Source: Manis javanica
Lineage: Eukaryota > Chordata > Mammalia > Pholidota > Manidae
Reading direction: 5' to 3'
DNA length: 64,000 nt
Assembly: GCF_040802235.1 (NCBI RefSeq)
Contig: NC_133157.1
Span: 36,484,501-36,548,500, forward strand
Part shown: piece by piece, positions 1 through 10,482 of the stretch
Numbering within the stretch: the first letter of the stretch is position 1
Layout of the letters: every line of letters begins with the position of its first letter
The notes under the pieces: generated by a model
Told to the model about the DNA's origin: nothing
Database searches by the model: none
Seen by the model: only the letters and a program-made list of their open reading frames with translations
Translations under genes and position numbers: made by a program

Positions 1-130
1 TGATGAAACTTTTTGTGGAGCAATTTGACAGTGACTATCATAATACATTGTGAAGTAAAAAAGCAAGTTGCAGAATATTGCATATGGTATCCATTTTTGT
101 AAATAGAAAACAACTACTCAATAGACTTTA
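1..130 (+). mobile_element. Old L1 3'-end fragment
   Basis: Phrases such as aaaaaagcaagttgcagaata and ccatttttgtaaat are typical of the 3' ends of old mammalian L1M elements. It is truncated by the window edge. The subfamily is not determined. Confidence 0.35.
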
Positions 131-288
131 TCTCTTTATTGAAGCATTGATAAAAGATTGAAAAGAGACATATTAGACTGTCAGTTGTGACTCTGGAGGG
201 AGCAGGACTTGGCTGGTGGGTGGACAGCTGGAGGATGGGCAGCAGGACCTGGAACAAAGGAAGGAGGGGAAGTAGAAACCATGTAGAA

Positions 289-1670
289 GAAAAAGCAAAT
301 ATTCCAATTAAAAATTGGGCAGAGGATCTGAACAGACACTTCTCCAAAGAAGAAATTCAGATGGCCAACAGACACATGAAAAGATACTCCACATCGCTAA
401 TCATCAGATAAATGCAAATTAAAACCACAATGAGATATCACCTCACACCAGTTAGGATGGCCACCATCCAAAAGACAAACAATAACAAATGTTGGCGAGG
501 ATGTGGAGAAAGGGGAACCCTCCTACACTGCTGGTGGGAATGTAAATTAGTTCAACCATTGTGGAAAGCAGTATGGAGGTTCCTCAAAAAACTCAAAATA
601 TGGTGACGATAAACAGAACAAGAAGCCATTGAGTACTTTTCTCTCGTATATACCTACAACTGACACTGCTCTGCATAAATAGTTCTGTCCAACTAATGAG
701 CTAAATATCTGAGAATGCATACATTGTAGTCATTTATTTTCTATGCCCAATGGTGTCATGTAATAAATAAATTTTGCCAATAGTTCATTCTGTTAGCTCT
801 CCAGAACTAATGTTCCTTATTAACTTTATTGGGAAGATTTCCAAGCTTTTTGTTGATAATGTAGTTTATTCCTCTTTATGTTACTCAGAATGCAACTCTG
901 AATGATGTTTTCCTAGTTTTGGTCTCTTCTTCTGTGTTTGTACCAAGATCCATTATCTATATTGGAAGTAATGATTTTGCAATAAAGAAAAAACTCAACA
1001 GATTGTTAAAAAAAAAAAACTCAAAATAGAAATACCATTTGACCCAGGAATTCCACTTCTAGGAATTTACCCTAAGAATGAAGAAGCCCAGTTTCAAAAA
1101 GACATATGCACCCCTATGTTTATCGCAGCACTATTTAAAATAGCCAAGAAATGGAAGCAACCTAAGTGTCCATCAGTAGATGAACAGATAAAGAAGATGT
1201 GGTACATATACACAACGGAATATTATTCAGCCATAAGAAGAAAACAGATCCTACCATTTGCAACAACATGGATGGAGCTAGAGGGTATTATGCTCAGTGA
1301 AATAAGCCAGGCAGAGAAAGACAAGTACCAAATGATTTCACTCATCTGTGGAGTATAAGAACAAAGCAAAAACAGAACCCAAGAGTGGACTAACAGTTAC
1401 CAAAGGGAAAGGGACTGGGGAGGATGGGCAGGAAGGGAGGGATAAGGGGAAAAGGGGCATTATGATTAACACACATAATGTAGGGGGTTGGGGAGCTCGG
1501 GGAAGGCAGTATAACACAGAGAAGACAAGTAGTGATTCTATAGCATCTTACTACGCTTACTACAGTGACTGTAATGGGGTATGTGGTGGGGACTTGATAA
1601 TGGGGGGAGTCTAGTAACCATAATGTTGCTCATGTAATTGTACATTAATGATACCAAAATAAAAAGAAAA
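289..1670 (+). mobile_element. 5'-truncated L1, split by a retrocopy
   Basis: 289-600 and 1029-1670 together match the ORF2 C-terminal part and 3' UTR of the L1 family repeated throughout the window. The frame at 1116-1358 gives the ORF2p C-terminus (KKMWYIYTTEYYSA, then ELEGIMLSEIS, ending LICGV). The element ends in attaatgataccaaaataaa and an A-rich tail. It is interrupted at 600 by the nested insertion at 601-1018. Not functional. Confidence 0.85.
601..1018 (+). pseudogene. Processed retrocopy of an mRNA 3' end nested in L1
   Basis: About 410 bp unrelated to L1 interrupt the L1 exactly between two copies of AAAAACTCAAAATA (587-600 and 1015-1028). It ends with AATAAA (about 980-985) and a poly-A run at about 1007-1019. 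A target-site duplication, a polyadenylation signal and an A-tail are the hallmarks of L1-mediated retrotransposition. I see no clear reading frame, so it looks like a 3' UTR. The parent gene is not recognised. Confidence 0.75.
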
Positions 1671-2989
1671 GAAAGAAACCATGAAGAAAATGGCAGGGAT
1701 TGCTGGGAAATGGCCCCATAGCCATAACAGAGAAGAAGAACTATCCAGACTTGTACCTTCCTCCTGCCTTCCAGTCTCTGGCCAGTGCCTCCCAATGACT
1801 GAATCTAGCTACTGTCCAGTTGGCAAAGGACCTGCGAAAAGTAGTTTTCAGAAGAACACAGAATGGGTTTGAGAACAAAGATGTAATGGCCAACCTCAAA
1901 AAGGTATTGGTGTGGTTCACAGGATCAGCAAGAGAGATGGAGAACCAGATACTAAAAACAGGAGAAAACCCAGTAAAGAAAAACAAAATGCCACACACAC
2001 ACACAAAACAGGAAGCATTGTAAGAGTCATCCTGGAAAATAATAAAATACAGTTAGTAGTATATAGTGATGGTAGGAGGTAATTAATCTTACTAATTTTT
2101 TAAGTGGGTAGACTTTCCTGGCTCTGAGCTAAAAGAGCCTGTCTCTAGGGATCAGCTAATAAACTGAGGGCTACTTTCCATAAAGCCTTGTGATGCAATG
2201 GGAACAAAGATTTAAAAAGACCAGGTTTCAGTTATCAAGAACATTTGGCGGAAGACAAAGGTCTAAACAATTAGAATAGTTCATCTTAGCAAGCTGAGCT
2301 CAAAGACAAAGCCAATCACTAGACTAAACTGTGCCTCTGTGCAAGACAGAAAAAGGTACCCTCTCTGAGTGGACACAGCACCAGGGTATACAGCTCAGCC
2401 AGCTGGATGCAGTTGGATTTCAGCCCTCTCTGGACCCCTCAGCCAGTACTTTTGTGCAGGGAGCAAAGTGCAAAATCCAGACATAGCTGCCCCTCTAGAA
2501 CAGGTAGAGACTGGCACCTTTGAAAGGAGAGCTGAGGCAGCTTGTGAGGACAGGCACCTGCACAGGAGGACACCCTGGCAAGCCAGCCTCCCAGTCCAGA
2601 ACATCATTAGAGACTTCAGTGATTTCATTTGCTTCTGATGCCAGTAACTGTGACAAGGAGTTGGCAAAGAGAACCCCGGGAAATTTGGAAAGACTCCTTT
2701 GGAAGGCAAAATTGATAGATGATGTTCACAACTTTGCTTTGGTTCTCCCATCAGAGTGAATGCCAGAAGTTTTCTTCTCATTTCCAAGATAGTGTGTGAG
2801 ATCTAAAAGGCTCCTTTGCCCACAGATAATGAAACAGTGGGATACACAGTTAAGTGTGAGGACACAGGCAAGTGAACCTTGTACCAGGTCAGCAAAGTCC
2901 AATTTGCTGCTGTGTGAATCCCAGGTTTGATGTTACCACTCTAGTCTTTTCTTTAAGTCATGTGACAGCATCAGTGTCCTGTAATAGAG
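1671..2989. other. Intergenic stretch without a recognised gene
   Basis: Some phrases at 1,740-1,900 resemble a common mammalian interspersed repeat that I cannot name. The open frames here (for example 2395-2787 on the minus strand) have no recognisable domain or splice context. No gene is supported. Confidence 0.5.
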
Positions 2990-3395
2990 GGTGGGCTGGA
3001 CAAATCCATGAGACAATCTTATGCACCCATTAGAAAGGATTTTATGAAAGGCAAAATTATAGTCACATAAGATCAGCTGGTTGCCAAAGGTTGGAGAAGG
3101 AGAATGAATAGGTGAAACCCAGAGCATTTTTAGGGCCATGAAACGGCTCTGAATAATACTGTAGAAGTGATTATATGACATTATGCATTTGTACAAAAGA
3201 GTGACCCTTAATGTAACTGATGGACTTTAGCTAATAGTAATGCATCAATACTGGTTCATTAATTGTAACAAATGCAAGGTGTTAATAATAGGGGAAACTG
3301 GGGGGCTGGGGGATATGGGAACTCTGTACTATCTACTTGATTTTTTCTGTAAATCTGAAACTTCTAAAAAAATTAAGTCTAAAAATGGGTTCTAT
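2990..3395 (+). mobile_element. Old L1M-type 3' end
   Basis: The order of phrases (ggttgccaaaggttgg, gaatgaataggtgaaa, gtgacccttaatgtaa, aacaaatgcaaggtgttaat, then cttctaaaaaaattaagtct) matches the 3' UTR of old mammalian L1 families. It is diverged and 5' truncated. AT-rich L1-like text continues weakly to about 3,600. Confidence 0.6.
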
Positions 3396-3649
3396 AGAAG
3401 TATGTATATATAAAAAGATGCTTATAAAACATTGCTAAGTTAAAAAAGAGCTACTAACAATATATACAATATGGTCTCATTTTTGTAAAATTATGTACAC
3501 ACAAACAATATAATTTTGAATTTTAAGTGCAAGAGAAAATATTTAGTCACAAGCTCTTGGTTGAAAGATTATGGGTAATTTCTAATTGCTTCTGTGTGCT
3601 TGGTTATTTAAAAACACTTTAAACTTTTTTTGTTAGACAAAATGCACAC

Positions 3650-4072
3650 ATACTTTCCCATTGTAAGTGGTTCAAACAATAGGAAGTGTATTTTTGTACA
3701 ACTGTAGTGTACTCCCCAGATCACACTTCAGAACTGAAGCATTCACTCCCCAGTTCCTTAAGCACCCCACGCAACCTTACCTAAGAAAAGCCACTTCTTT
3801 TAACATCACGCCCTCTTGCCAGGGCAGCCCACTTTCAAAGATAGAATGATGCAGGGGTATAAAGGGCCCACTTACCCTGGCCTCAAATAGGGATAATTCT
3901 GCAGGGCTGTATCAGCTGCAGTGCTCTGCATGGAATAGACTGAAGCTTTTTCGTGAACACACTGCAGCCTAACTTCTCCCCCTGCCCGGTCCTGCTTTCT
4001 TCGCTTTCCTACAAATGATCCTGAGCGCTCTCTCCAATAAGCTTTCTGGATTTGAGTCTAATTAACAATAAT
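3650..4072 (+). mobile_element. Probable endogenous retrovirus LTR
   Basis: Contains a TATA-like gggtataaagggccc near 3,855, a CCAATAAG polyadenylation-like signal near 4,033 and a boundary followed by tggtgccaggagtg, which resembles a retroviral primer-binding-site junction. The 5' boundary is uncertain and the family is not named. Confidence 0.45.
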
Positions 4073-7000
4073 TGGTGCCAGGAGTGATCCAAGAAAGCAA
4101 ACTGTAAAATGGTATTTGTGAACTAGGTCACTCACCAGCTGTTTAGCAATGAGTATAGCATCACCAGTGGTGGGTAGAGCACTGTTAGTTCCTAGCACGT
4201 AATTTGTGTGATTGACACAGTTAAAAAACTTTCACCACTGGCAAGTTGGGACGCTTTGCCTGAAGAAAGGAATGCATGGGGGTAGGGAGCACAATGTGTC
4301 AGGTATTTGAGAAGTAATAGGATGTTTGTTTTTGAGAGTAATAGATACTTTGGAGAAACACTGTAAAAGTCAAGTGTGAAAGGCAATATATAAAGAGACT
4401 ATCATCTCCTGCAGCCAGAGGGCAGGAAAATCTGAGGATCAGGATCAGGCCCAGGACTTAACTGTAAGATTTGCAGAGCTCCAGAGAAGTTGAATTCTAA
4501 ACCAGTGAAAATTGGCTACACCAAGGTTAGAGTCCTAGTTGAGAAGAAGTGGAAATGGAAGACATGGGATGGCAAAATCTGGGTCTATCTACCTGAAAAT
4601 CTTGAACCTTCAGTTTGTTGGAGGCTGCATAACCTCTGGGCCTTCATAAGTCGTGCACTCTTTATTAAATATTAGTTCTCCCTCTTGCAGAAATTTCTGC
4701 CTTATGAGAAATGTGCCTCCCCATCTGGATCTACCCCAACATCCTAACCCGGCCATTAGAACAATAACTAGGATTAAATAACAACACAAATGGCCAGGAC
4801 CTAATAAGGAAGGAAAGGGACTATGCCTAATGGAGCTGTAGAGCACAACCAAGATGTACCAGCAGAAACCAGATGAGGAAGAGGTTATCAATGTGGGAGC
4901 ATTCTCCTGGAACATAGGATTTAACATCATGACAAGAACCCTGAGAAACAGGGTTAACATGTTGCCAGGATAGTTCTTAAGAGCTTGGAGAAAGCTACAG
5001 TCCGTAATAAATGAAGTAGAAATGTCAGAACTGCTGTGGGAGATGGGGGAAAGGAATCAAAAGGCTCAGAAAAGAAGAAGGTTGAAGAGAAATAGTCTAC
5101 GGCCATACCCCTCTGAAACTGCCCGATCTCGTCTGATCTTGGAAGCCAAGCAGGATCGGGCCTAGTTAGTATTTGGATGGAAGAAATAGCATGTAAAACC
5201 AGAAAACTCACCAAATGACTTTATTCTACAGGAGGGCTCTGAGGAATGTTCCAAGAAAAGGCTCATTGACATCACTGAGAGGCTCAATAGTGGCTGCCTG
5301 TGCACTTTCCAAATAGGGCTCCTTGATAGCAGTGAGAACAATAGGATCCCAAAACAACAGAGGCCAGATGGCAGCATTTAATTGTCAGAAACAACGTGGA
5401 TGTAATTAGCACAATGAGCTATGGGGTTCATATGACAGCCAGAAGGGCCCGACCTGCAGAGAGCTCTGGAGATAGATGTTCCTAAGGGCAAGATGGCCAA
5501 CCCAGCAATCACAATAAATCAAGGCTAGAAGATAAAGGGGCTGAATCATAAGACATTGCACAGTTTCTGGACCAGAACCAGTTTTCACACCTGAACACAA
5601 TGACTAAAAGAGAGCACAGGTTCCCAGGAGGAAGGACCCCACAGAACCAAGGCAGGTGTAGATGGCACGAAACCAGGAGGCTATAGACCACCATTCACTT
5701 AGGCAGCCATACACAGGGGAAAGGGAAATATTATCCAAGAAATTCAAGACTGTTGGCCACAGAGACTGAGATGAAATCAATAGTAGGGGACTGAAAACAT
5801 TATCAGGGTCCCCCAGTGAGACTGCAGTTAAAGTGGGGGCATATGGAGACCAACTAATAAATGGAATTCTGCCCCAAGTTCAATTCACAGTAAACCCATT
5901 ATGTGCACAGACATTTCCCAGTTGTTATTTCCCCAATTCTCAAATGCATAAGTGAAATTAACACACTTGACTGGTAACAGGACTACCATATTGGTCCCAT
6001 TACCTGTGAAATAAGAGCTATCATAACAGAGAAGGCCAAAGAGAAGAATCTGAAACTTCCCCTTATCCCAGCCAAGAGAGCAATGAAAAAAAATCACATC
6101 TTACAGGGAATCAGTGATACTCTAAAAGATTTAAAGGATGAAGAGATAGTGGTCCCTATCATATTTTCATTTGGTTTAGCAGTATCCTAGACAGATTCCG
6201 GAGAATGACAGTGGACCATGGTAAATTCACAAAAGTAGTTTCAATTGCAGCTGCAGACCACACTTAGTACCTTTGCTAACACAGATTAGCATTGCCAGAA
6301 ACACGTGGTATACGATGACTGAACTGGTGAATGCATTCTTTTCCACCTGGATCAGAAATAGTTAGCTATCATGTGGTCTTGCCCCAGAGCTATGTTAACT
6401 TTCATGCCTATTTATCATGCCCATAATGTATTCTGAAGGAACTTGGACCATCTGGATGTAACTCAGAACATCACACTAGTCTCAATATCGAGGACAGAAT
6501 ATTAATCTGACTGGATGTGGAAAAAGTTGCAAAGCCATTGAAAGTCTTTGTGAAGATGTCTGTATATGCTTTTAAAGGTGGAAGATAAACCCTATGACAA
6601 GATAAGCACTTACCACAACGTTGAAGTTTGGAAGGAGTCCAGTGATCTGGGGAATGCTGAGAAATCCCCTCTGAAGAAAAACACAATCTCTCATCTATTA
6701 TTCTTCAGTTGAGAGTACCACTCCAACTCATATACTGGGTGACACAAAAGTCTTCCAGGTTTGAGTGGAGCCCAGATCAGGGAAGTGTTCAGAAGCAGGT
6801 CCGGCTGGGTTACAAATGGTCCTGCTTTTTGAGCCACATAACCCATCAGAACCTATGGTGGACATTATGTGAAGTTTCTGGCAAGCTCCAATTAGAGAAT
6901 CACAATCTAGATCACTAGGGTTCCAAAGTAAGACTATGACATCTGCAACAGAGAATTATACATCTTTTGAAAAAGAGCCCCTAGCCATGGTAGAGATGGA

Positions 7001-7560
7001 GTGCCTGACTGTGAGACATTAACCGCATGGACAAAACAGTCCTGGTTTATCAGACCTACCAAGTCAGGTGGGCCCAGCATCAGTCTGCCAAAATGGAAAT
7101 GGTACTTTCAAGATTAGACACAAGTAGGGCCAGATGACACATATAAGCTGCCACAAGAACAGTGACACAGACCCCCCAAGTCATTCACTGCTGTTACATT
7201 GGCTCCTTTCACTCAGCTTATATCAATGACCATATATGCCTTTATGACCAGCTAACAGAAGAGGTTAGCTTGGTAGGTGAGTATAAGCAGAAAATACTGT
7301 AGTTGCCTCACATAGTGATGACCCTGAAAGACAGTATTGAGGAGAAATCCTCCCTACGGTAAGATTTAAAAGATGCACCATCAACTTTTGATGACAAAAG
7401 AAGTGATCTGAGGTTAGGATATATTCAGAATCATGGATAGCAGTGAGTGACTTGGTTAGTTAGAGACCTCAAATGAGAAAGACTACAAAATCAAGAATAA
7501 GGAGGTCTAAGGAAGAAGTATTTGGGTGGACATAAAGGAAGGGGCATGAAGTATGATCTT
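4073..7560 (+). mobile_element. Degraded endogenous retrovirus-like internal region
   Basis: It begins just after the probable LTR and PBS-like junction. Several stretches, for example near 6,960-7,270 (ggtttatcagacctaccaagtc, ttggctcctttcactcag), recall internal regions of old mammalian ERVs. Reading frames are broken throughout and no intact gag, pol or env is present. A 5S rRNA pseudogene is embedded at 5095-5182. No 3' LTR of the same type was found. The family is uncertain. Confidence 0.4.
5095..5182 (+). pseudogene. 5S rRNA retropseudogene, 3'-truncated
   Basis: It starts exactly at the mature 5S 5' end (GTCTACGGCCATACC), runs through the CCCGATCTCGTCTGATCT core and an altered box A region (aagccaagcaggatcgg), and stops at ttggatgg inside box C. 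About 86 of about 120 nt remain. Substitutions are largely C-to-T or G-to-A, as for decayed CpGs. Near-identical AAGAGAAATAG (5085-5095) and AAGAAATAG (5181-5189) flank it as a probable target-site duplication. No A-tail. Not expected to be transcribed. Confidence 0.9.
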
Positions 7561-7571
7561 TATATCACATA

Positions 7572-7968
7572 TGTATCGTTTGCTAGGTTGCCATAACAAA
7601 ATCCTACAGACTGCTGCTTAAACAACAGGAATTTATTTTCTCACATGCTGGGCTAGAAGTCCAAGATCAAGGTGTCAGTACAACTGGTTTCTTCTGAAGC
7701 CTCTCTCCTTGGCTTGCAGATGGCCACCTTCTTATAAGTCCTCACATGGCCTTTCCTCTGTGCATGCAGGCACATCTCTGGTGTCTCTGTCTGTCAAAAC
7801 TTCCTCTTACTTTACGACACCAGTCAGATTGGATTAGGGCCTGTCCTAACTGCCTCATTAAACTTAACCATCTCTTTAAAGGATGTATCTCCAAATACAG
7901 TCACGTTCTGTAGGTTGTTAGGGCTTCATCATATGAAATTTAGGGGAACACAATTCAGTCCATAACAA
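7572..7968 (-). mobile_element. MLT1-type solo LTR (MaLR)
   Basis: On the minus strand it begins tgttatggactgaattgtgt and runs through tccaatctgactggtgtc and agccaaggagagaggc to a 3' part ending near cagcctagcaaac. This is the arrangement of MLT1 LTRs. It is diverged, with a short internal duplication near 7,735-7,800. Confidence 0.75.
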
Positions 7969-8074
7969 CATGTTAAAACATATCAGAGAGACTCCAACCC
8001 AGAAGAGTCACTCAATAACCAAGTCATCAAAATGACTCAGCTAGAACCAAAGTATATGAAGGTAACTATTTTGC

Positions 8075-8330
8075 TGTGTTCTCATCAACATTTTAAATAA
8101 TCAATCTTTTAAATTTTTCCAGAGCAGTGATAAATGATTTTTCATTGGATTTTAATTTGTATTTCCTTGTGTTGGGTATTTCTTGACCATTTGTGAATTG
8201 CTTGCTATTATTCCTGCCCACTTTACTGTGGGATTGTTTCCCTTTTTCTTATGGGGTTTGTTGTAAGAGCTGTCATATACTCTATACATTATTCATATGT
8301 TAAATGTACTAAAAATACCACTTTCCTTTT
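8075..8330 (-). mobile_element. Old L1 fragment, antisense
   Basis: Phrases such as tttttcattggattttaatttgtatttcc and cttgaccatttgtgaattgc are the reverse complement of the L1 ORF2 C-terminal region (cacatgaaa...aaccacaatgag). Highly diverged. Confidence 0.5.
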
Positions 8331-8409
8331 AAGTTTTGTAATATCATTTTTTTCCTTTCTTTATTTCGACCCAAAAAGAGTTTCTAGCTTCCACTAGAAG
8401 GAATAAAAG

Positions 8410-8860
8410 GTGGATAAAATGAGAGTTCCTGTGGCCAGGATTTTCATCTGGCCCTGGTTGACTAGCTCACTGCACACCTATGGGCAGTACATGGCTGTTG
8501 ACTCTATATAAAGAGCTTTGCCCAGTGCTCTGGGCATGACATAGTGGCAGGTCTGCAAGGCTGCAGGAGCAGAGCAGAGGCTGGAGTGGTGGCAGCGCCC
8601 AGGACAGAGGCCCAGAGGACAGCTGTGCAGGACGACTGTGCAGAGAGGCCTGGAGGATGACAGTGTTGGGACGGCTGTGCAGAGAGGCCCAGAGGACAGC
8701 TGTGTGGACAGAGGGGCCCAGAGGCAGAGTCCGGCTTGCTGCATGCAGACTCACTCTGAATGAACGGGATTTTAGTGACTGACCTGACACCTGGAAATAA
8801 AGTTGGGTATAACCCTTTCACCCCAAGAACGTTTTGCTGTTATTTTCTTTGGTCACATTG
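8410..8860 (+). mobile_element. Probable LTR with internal minisatellite
   Basis: It has a TATA box (ctatataaag, about 8,502-8,511) and an AATAAA (about 8,797). Between them, roughly 8,575-8,725, lie diverged tandem units built from cagctgtgcagagaggcccagagga. The TATA and polyadenylation-signal spacing fits an LTR read on the + strand. The family is not identified, and no target-site duplication was resolved. Confidence 0.45.
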
Positions 8861-8899
8861 AATCCATAGTGAACTTGCCCAGGGCTAAACCCATTGGCA

Positions 8900-9625
8900 A
8901 GACAACCCTCCCAAGGCCCCTCAAATTCCTCCTGTGAGTAACAGGTCTTATTTCTTTCAGGGTTCTTGTTGCTTCAGCTACTATATGTGCCACCTTGCAT
9001 TTTGTAATTGTTGCCTCAAGGCGGGCTGCACTGTCAGGGAAGACAGCTTTCCCATCTTTGATCCCAACAAAACAATTCCATCACTCCTAAGTCCCACAGC
9101 CACTGGCTCATCCTGAGTACAGGGGTGGACCATAGAGTGCTCCACGACCTGGGGAGGGGGCTGCTCCTCTCCTTGGGGAACTTTTCAGCTGCTGGGCCTT
9201 TATTTTCTTTACAACCACTGGGTGTGCTTTCAATGCAGGAGGAGCCAGTGCCTCCGGCACCACCCCTTCATCCTTCCCCAGCTCCTCCATTTCTGGGACT
9301 GATAGCACCTTTCTCTCTACTCCCCCAAGTGCCTCCTCTGCTACAGTGCCTCGCAACAATGCCAGCTCGGTCTTCAGAAGGTCTCTTACCTTCACCTCAG
9401 TGCTTCGCAGCTGATGTTCTCATGCCACCTCCACCTGTGCTTCCCTCAGGAGTTCGTCTTTTTCCTTGATGGCCTCTTCCTCCTTCAGAACACCTGGCAG
9501 CGCTGCCATCTCATATCCAAATGGCACCTTGCTGCTGGTGCTCTCGTGCTACCTCCTCCTGCATCAAGGCCATCTCTTTCCTCAGGGAATCCACAGAAGT
9601 CTGCAGCTCACATTCTCGTGCCGGC
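8900..9625 (-). pseudogene. Decayed coding sequence with coiled-coil character
   Basis: On the minus strand, adjacent frames give DSLRKEMALMQEEVAREHQ, then LKEEEAIKEKDELLREAQVE, then VRDLLKTELALLRGTVAEEA, interrupted by stops and shifts. The charged heptad pattern suggests a former coiled coil, and a proline- and glycine-rich part follows. It might be a retroviral Gag-like remnant, but the neighbouring LTR reads on the other strand. The opposite-strand open frames (9125-9469, 9414-9704) look like shadows of it. No function assigned. Confidence 0.35.
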
Positions 9626-9639
9626 GTCTTTTTGTGACA

Positions 9640-9745
9640 GGTGTATTTCACTTAGCATAATGTCCTCAAGGTATACCCATGTGTCAGAATTTCCCTCCTT
9701 TTAAAGGTTGAATATTCCACTGTATATGTAACCATTTTTAACGTT
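9640..9745 (-). mobile_element. Old L1 fragment, antisense
   Basis: The run tttcacttagcataatgtcc, a 'catgtgtcagaatttc' phrase and 'gttgaatattccactgtat' is the reverse complement of the L1 sequence around the ORF2 C-terminus. Confidence 0.5.
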
Positions 9746-10084
9746 TGACCATACTTTTTCTGAGTAGAGAATTCTAGGTTGCCACTCAGCACTTTATCAA
9801 GGTCACTCCATTTTCTATCTCTGTTTCACAGCATATAAGTCATAGGAATCAAGGGTCTGGCTAGCCTAAATTGGGTCCTTTGCCCACTTGGCCAGGACAG
9901 AAGGGCATCTTGACCGACAGACTGACCCTTAGTACAGTGAGGGAAAGGTAGTTCCCCAAAGAAAAATCAAAATATGCTTCCAAAAAAAAGGGAAATTAGA
10001 TACTAAAATAGGCAAAAACAATAGATAAACCACAATTTAGCATGTATTAAACATACACATATACCTTCTCATTTACTCCTCATA

Positions 10085-10250
10085 AGAACCCTATGTGTTA
10101 GGTATTAACATCTCTCAGAAAGGCTCAAACTGGTTATGAAATTTGTCCAAGATCATGAAACAACTAGGCAGCATAACTAGTATTTGAATGCAGGTCAAAG
10201 CCCTGCTTTCAAACTCCATGCTCTTTCTGTTACACCGTGCTATTCCACTG
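10085..10250 (-). repeat. MIR SINE
   Basis: Antisense MIR: the order taagaaccctatgtgttagg, a degraded 'agaaaggctcaaa' core, then 'aaactccatgctctttctgt' matches the reverse complement of the MIR core and tRNA-derived head. Confidence 0.65.
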
Positions 10251-10482
10251 GGTGGAAGATTAAATGTCTTGTATTCCTCAATTTTCCCATCAGTAGACAG
10301 AAGTACTTACTTGCTCTGGTCTCCTAAGTAGCCTGGATGTCCCAGCCAACAGGTTTGCAGAGCAGCTAGGGAGGCTTTGGAAGTAAGTAGCCTCCTACTT
10401 ATTTCTTTTGTCATTGATTAGAGGGGGAAAAAACAGGGTGAATAAAACACATAGTATTAGTCACTTTAAAAATGCTTAATAT

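Noticed and set aside
2395-2787. 130-codon minus-strand frame
   Set aside because: No recognisable domain, promoter or splice pattern. It overlaps + frames in the same low-information stretch.
4073-7560. A functional endogenous retrovirus
   Set aside because: Frames are broken throughout, no paired LTR was found, and a 5S pseudogene interrupts it.
8467-8821. Three overlapping minus-strand frames with repeated Leu/Ser/Cys blocks
   Set aside because: They come from the tandem units of the LTR-like sequence and have no independent support as protein.
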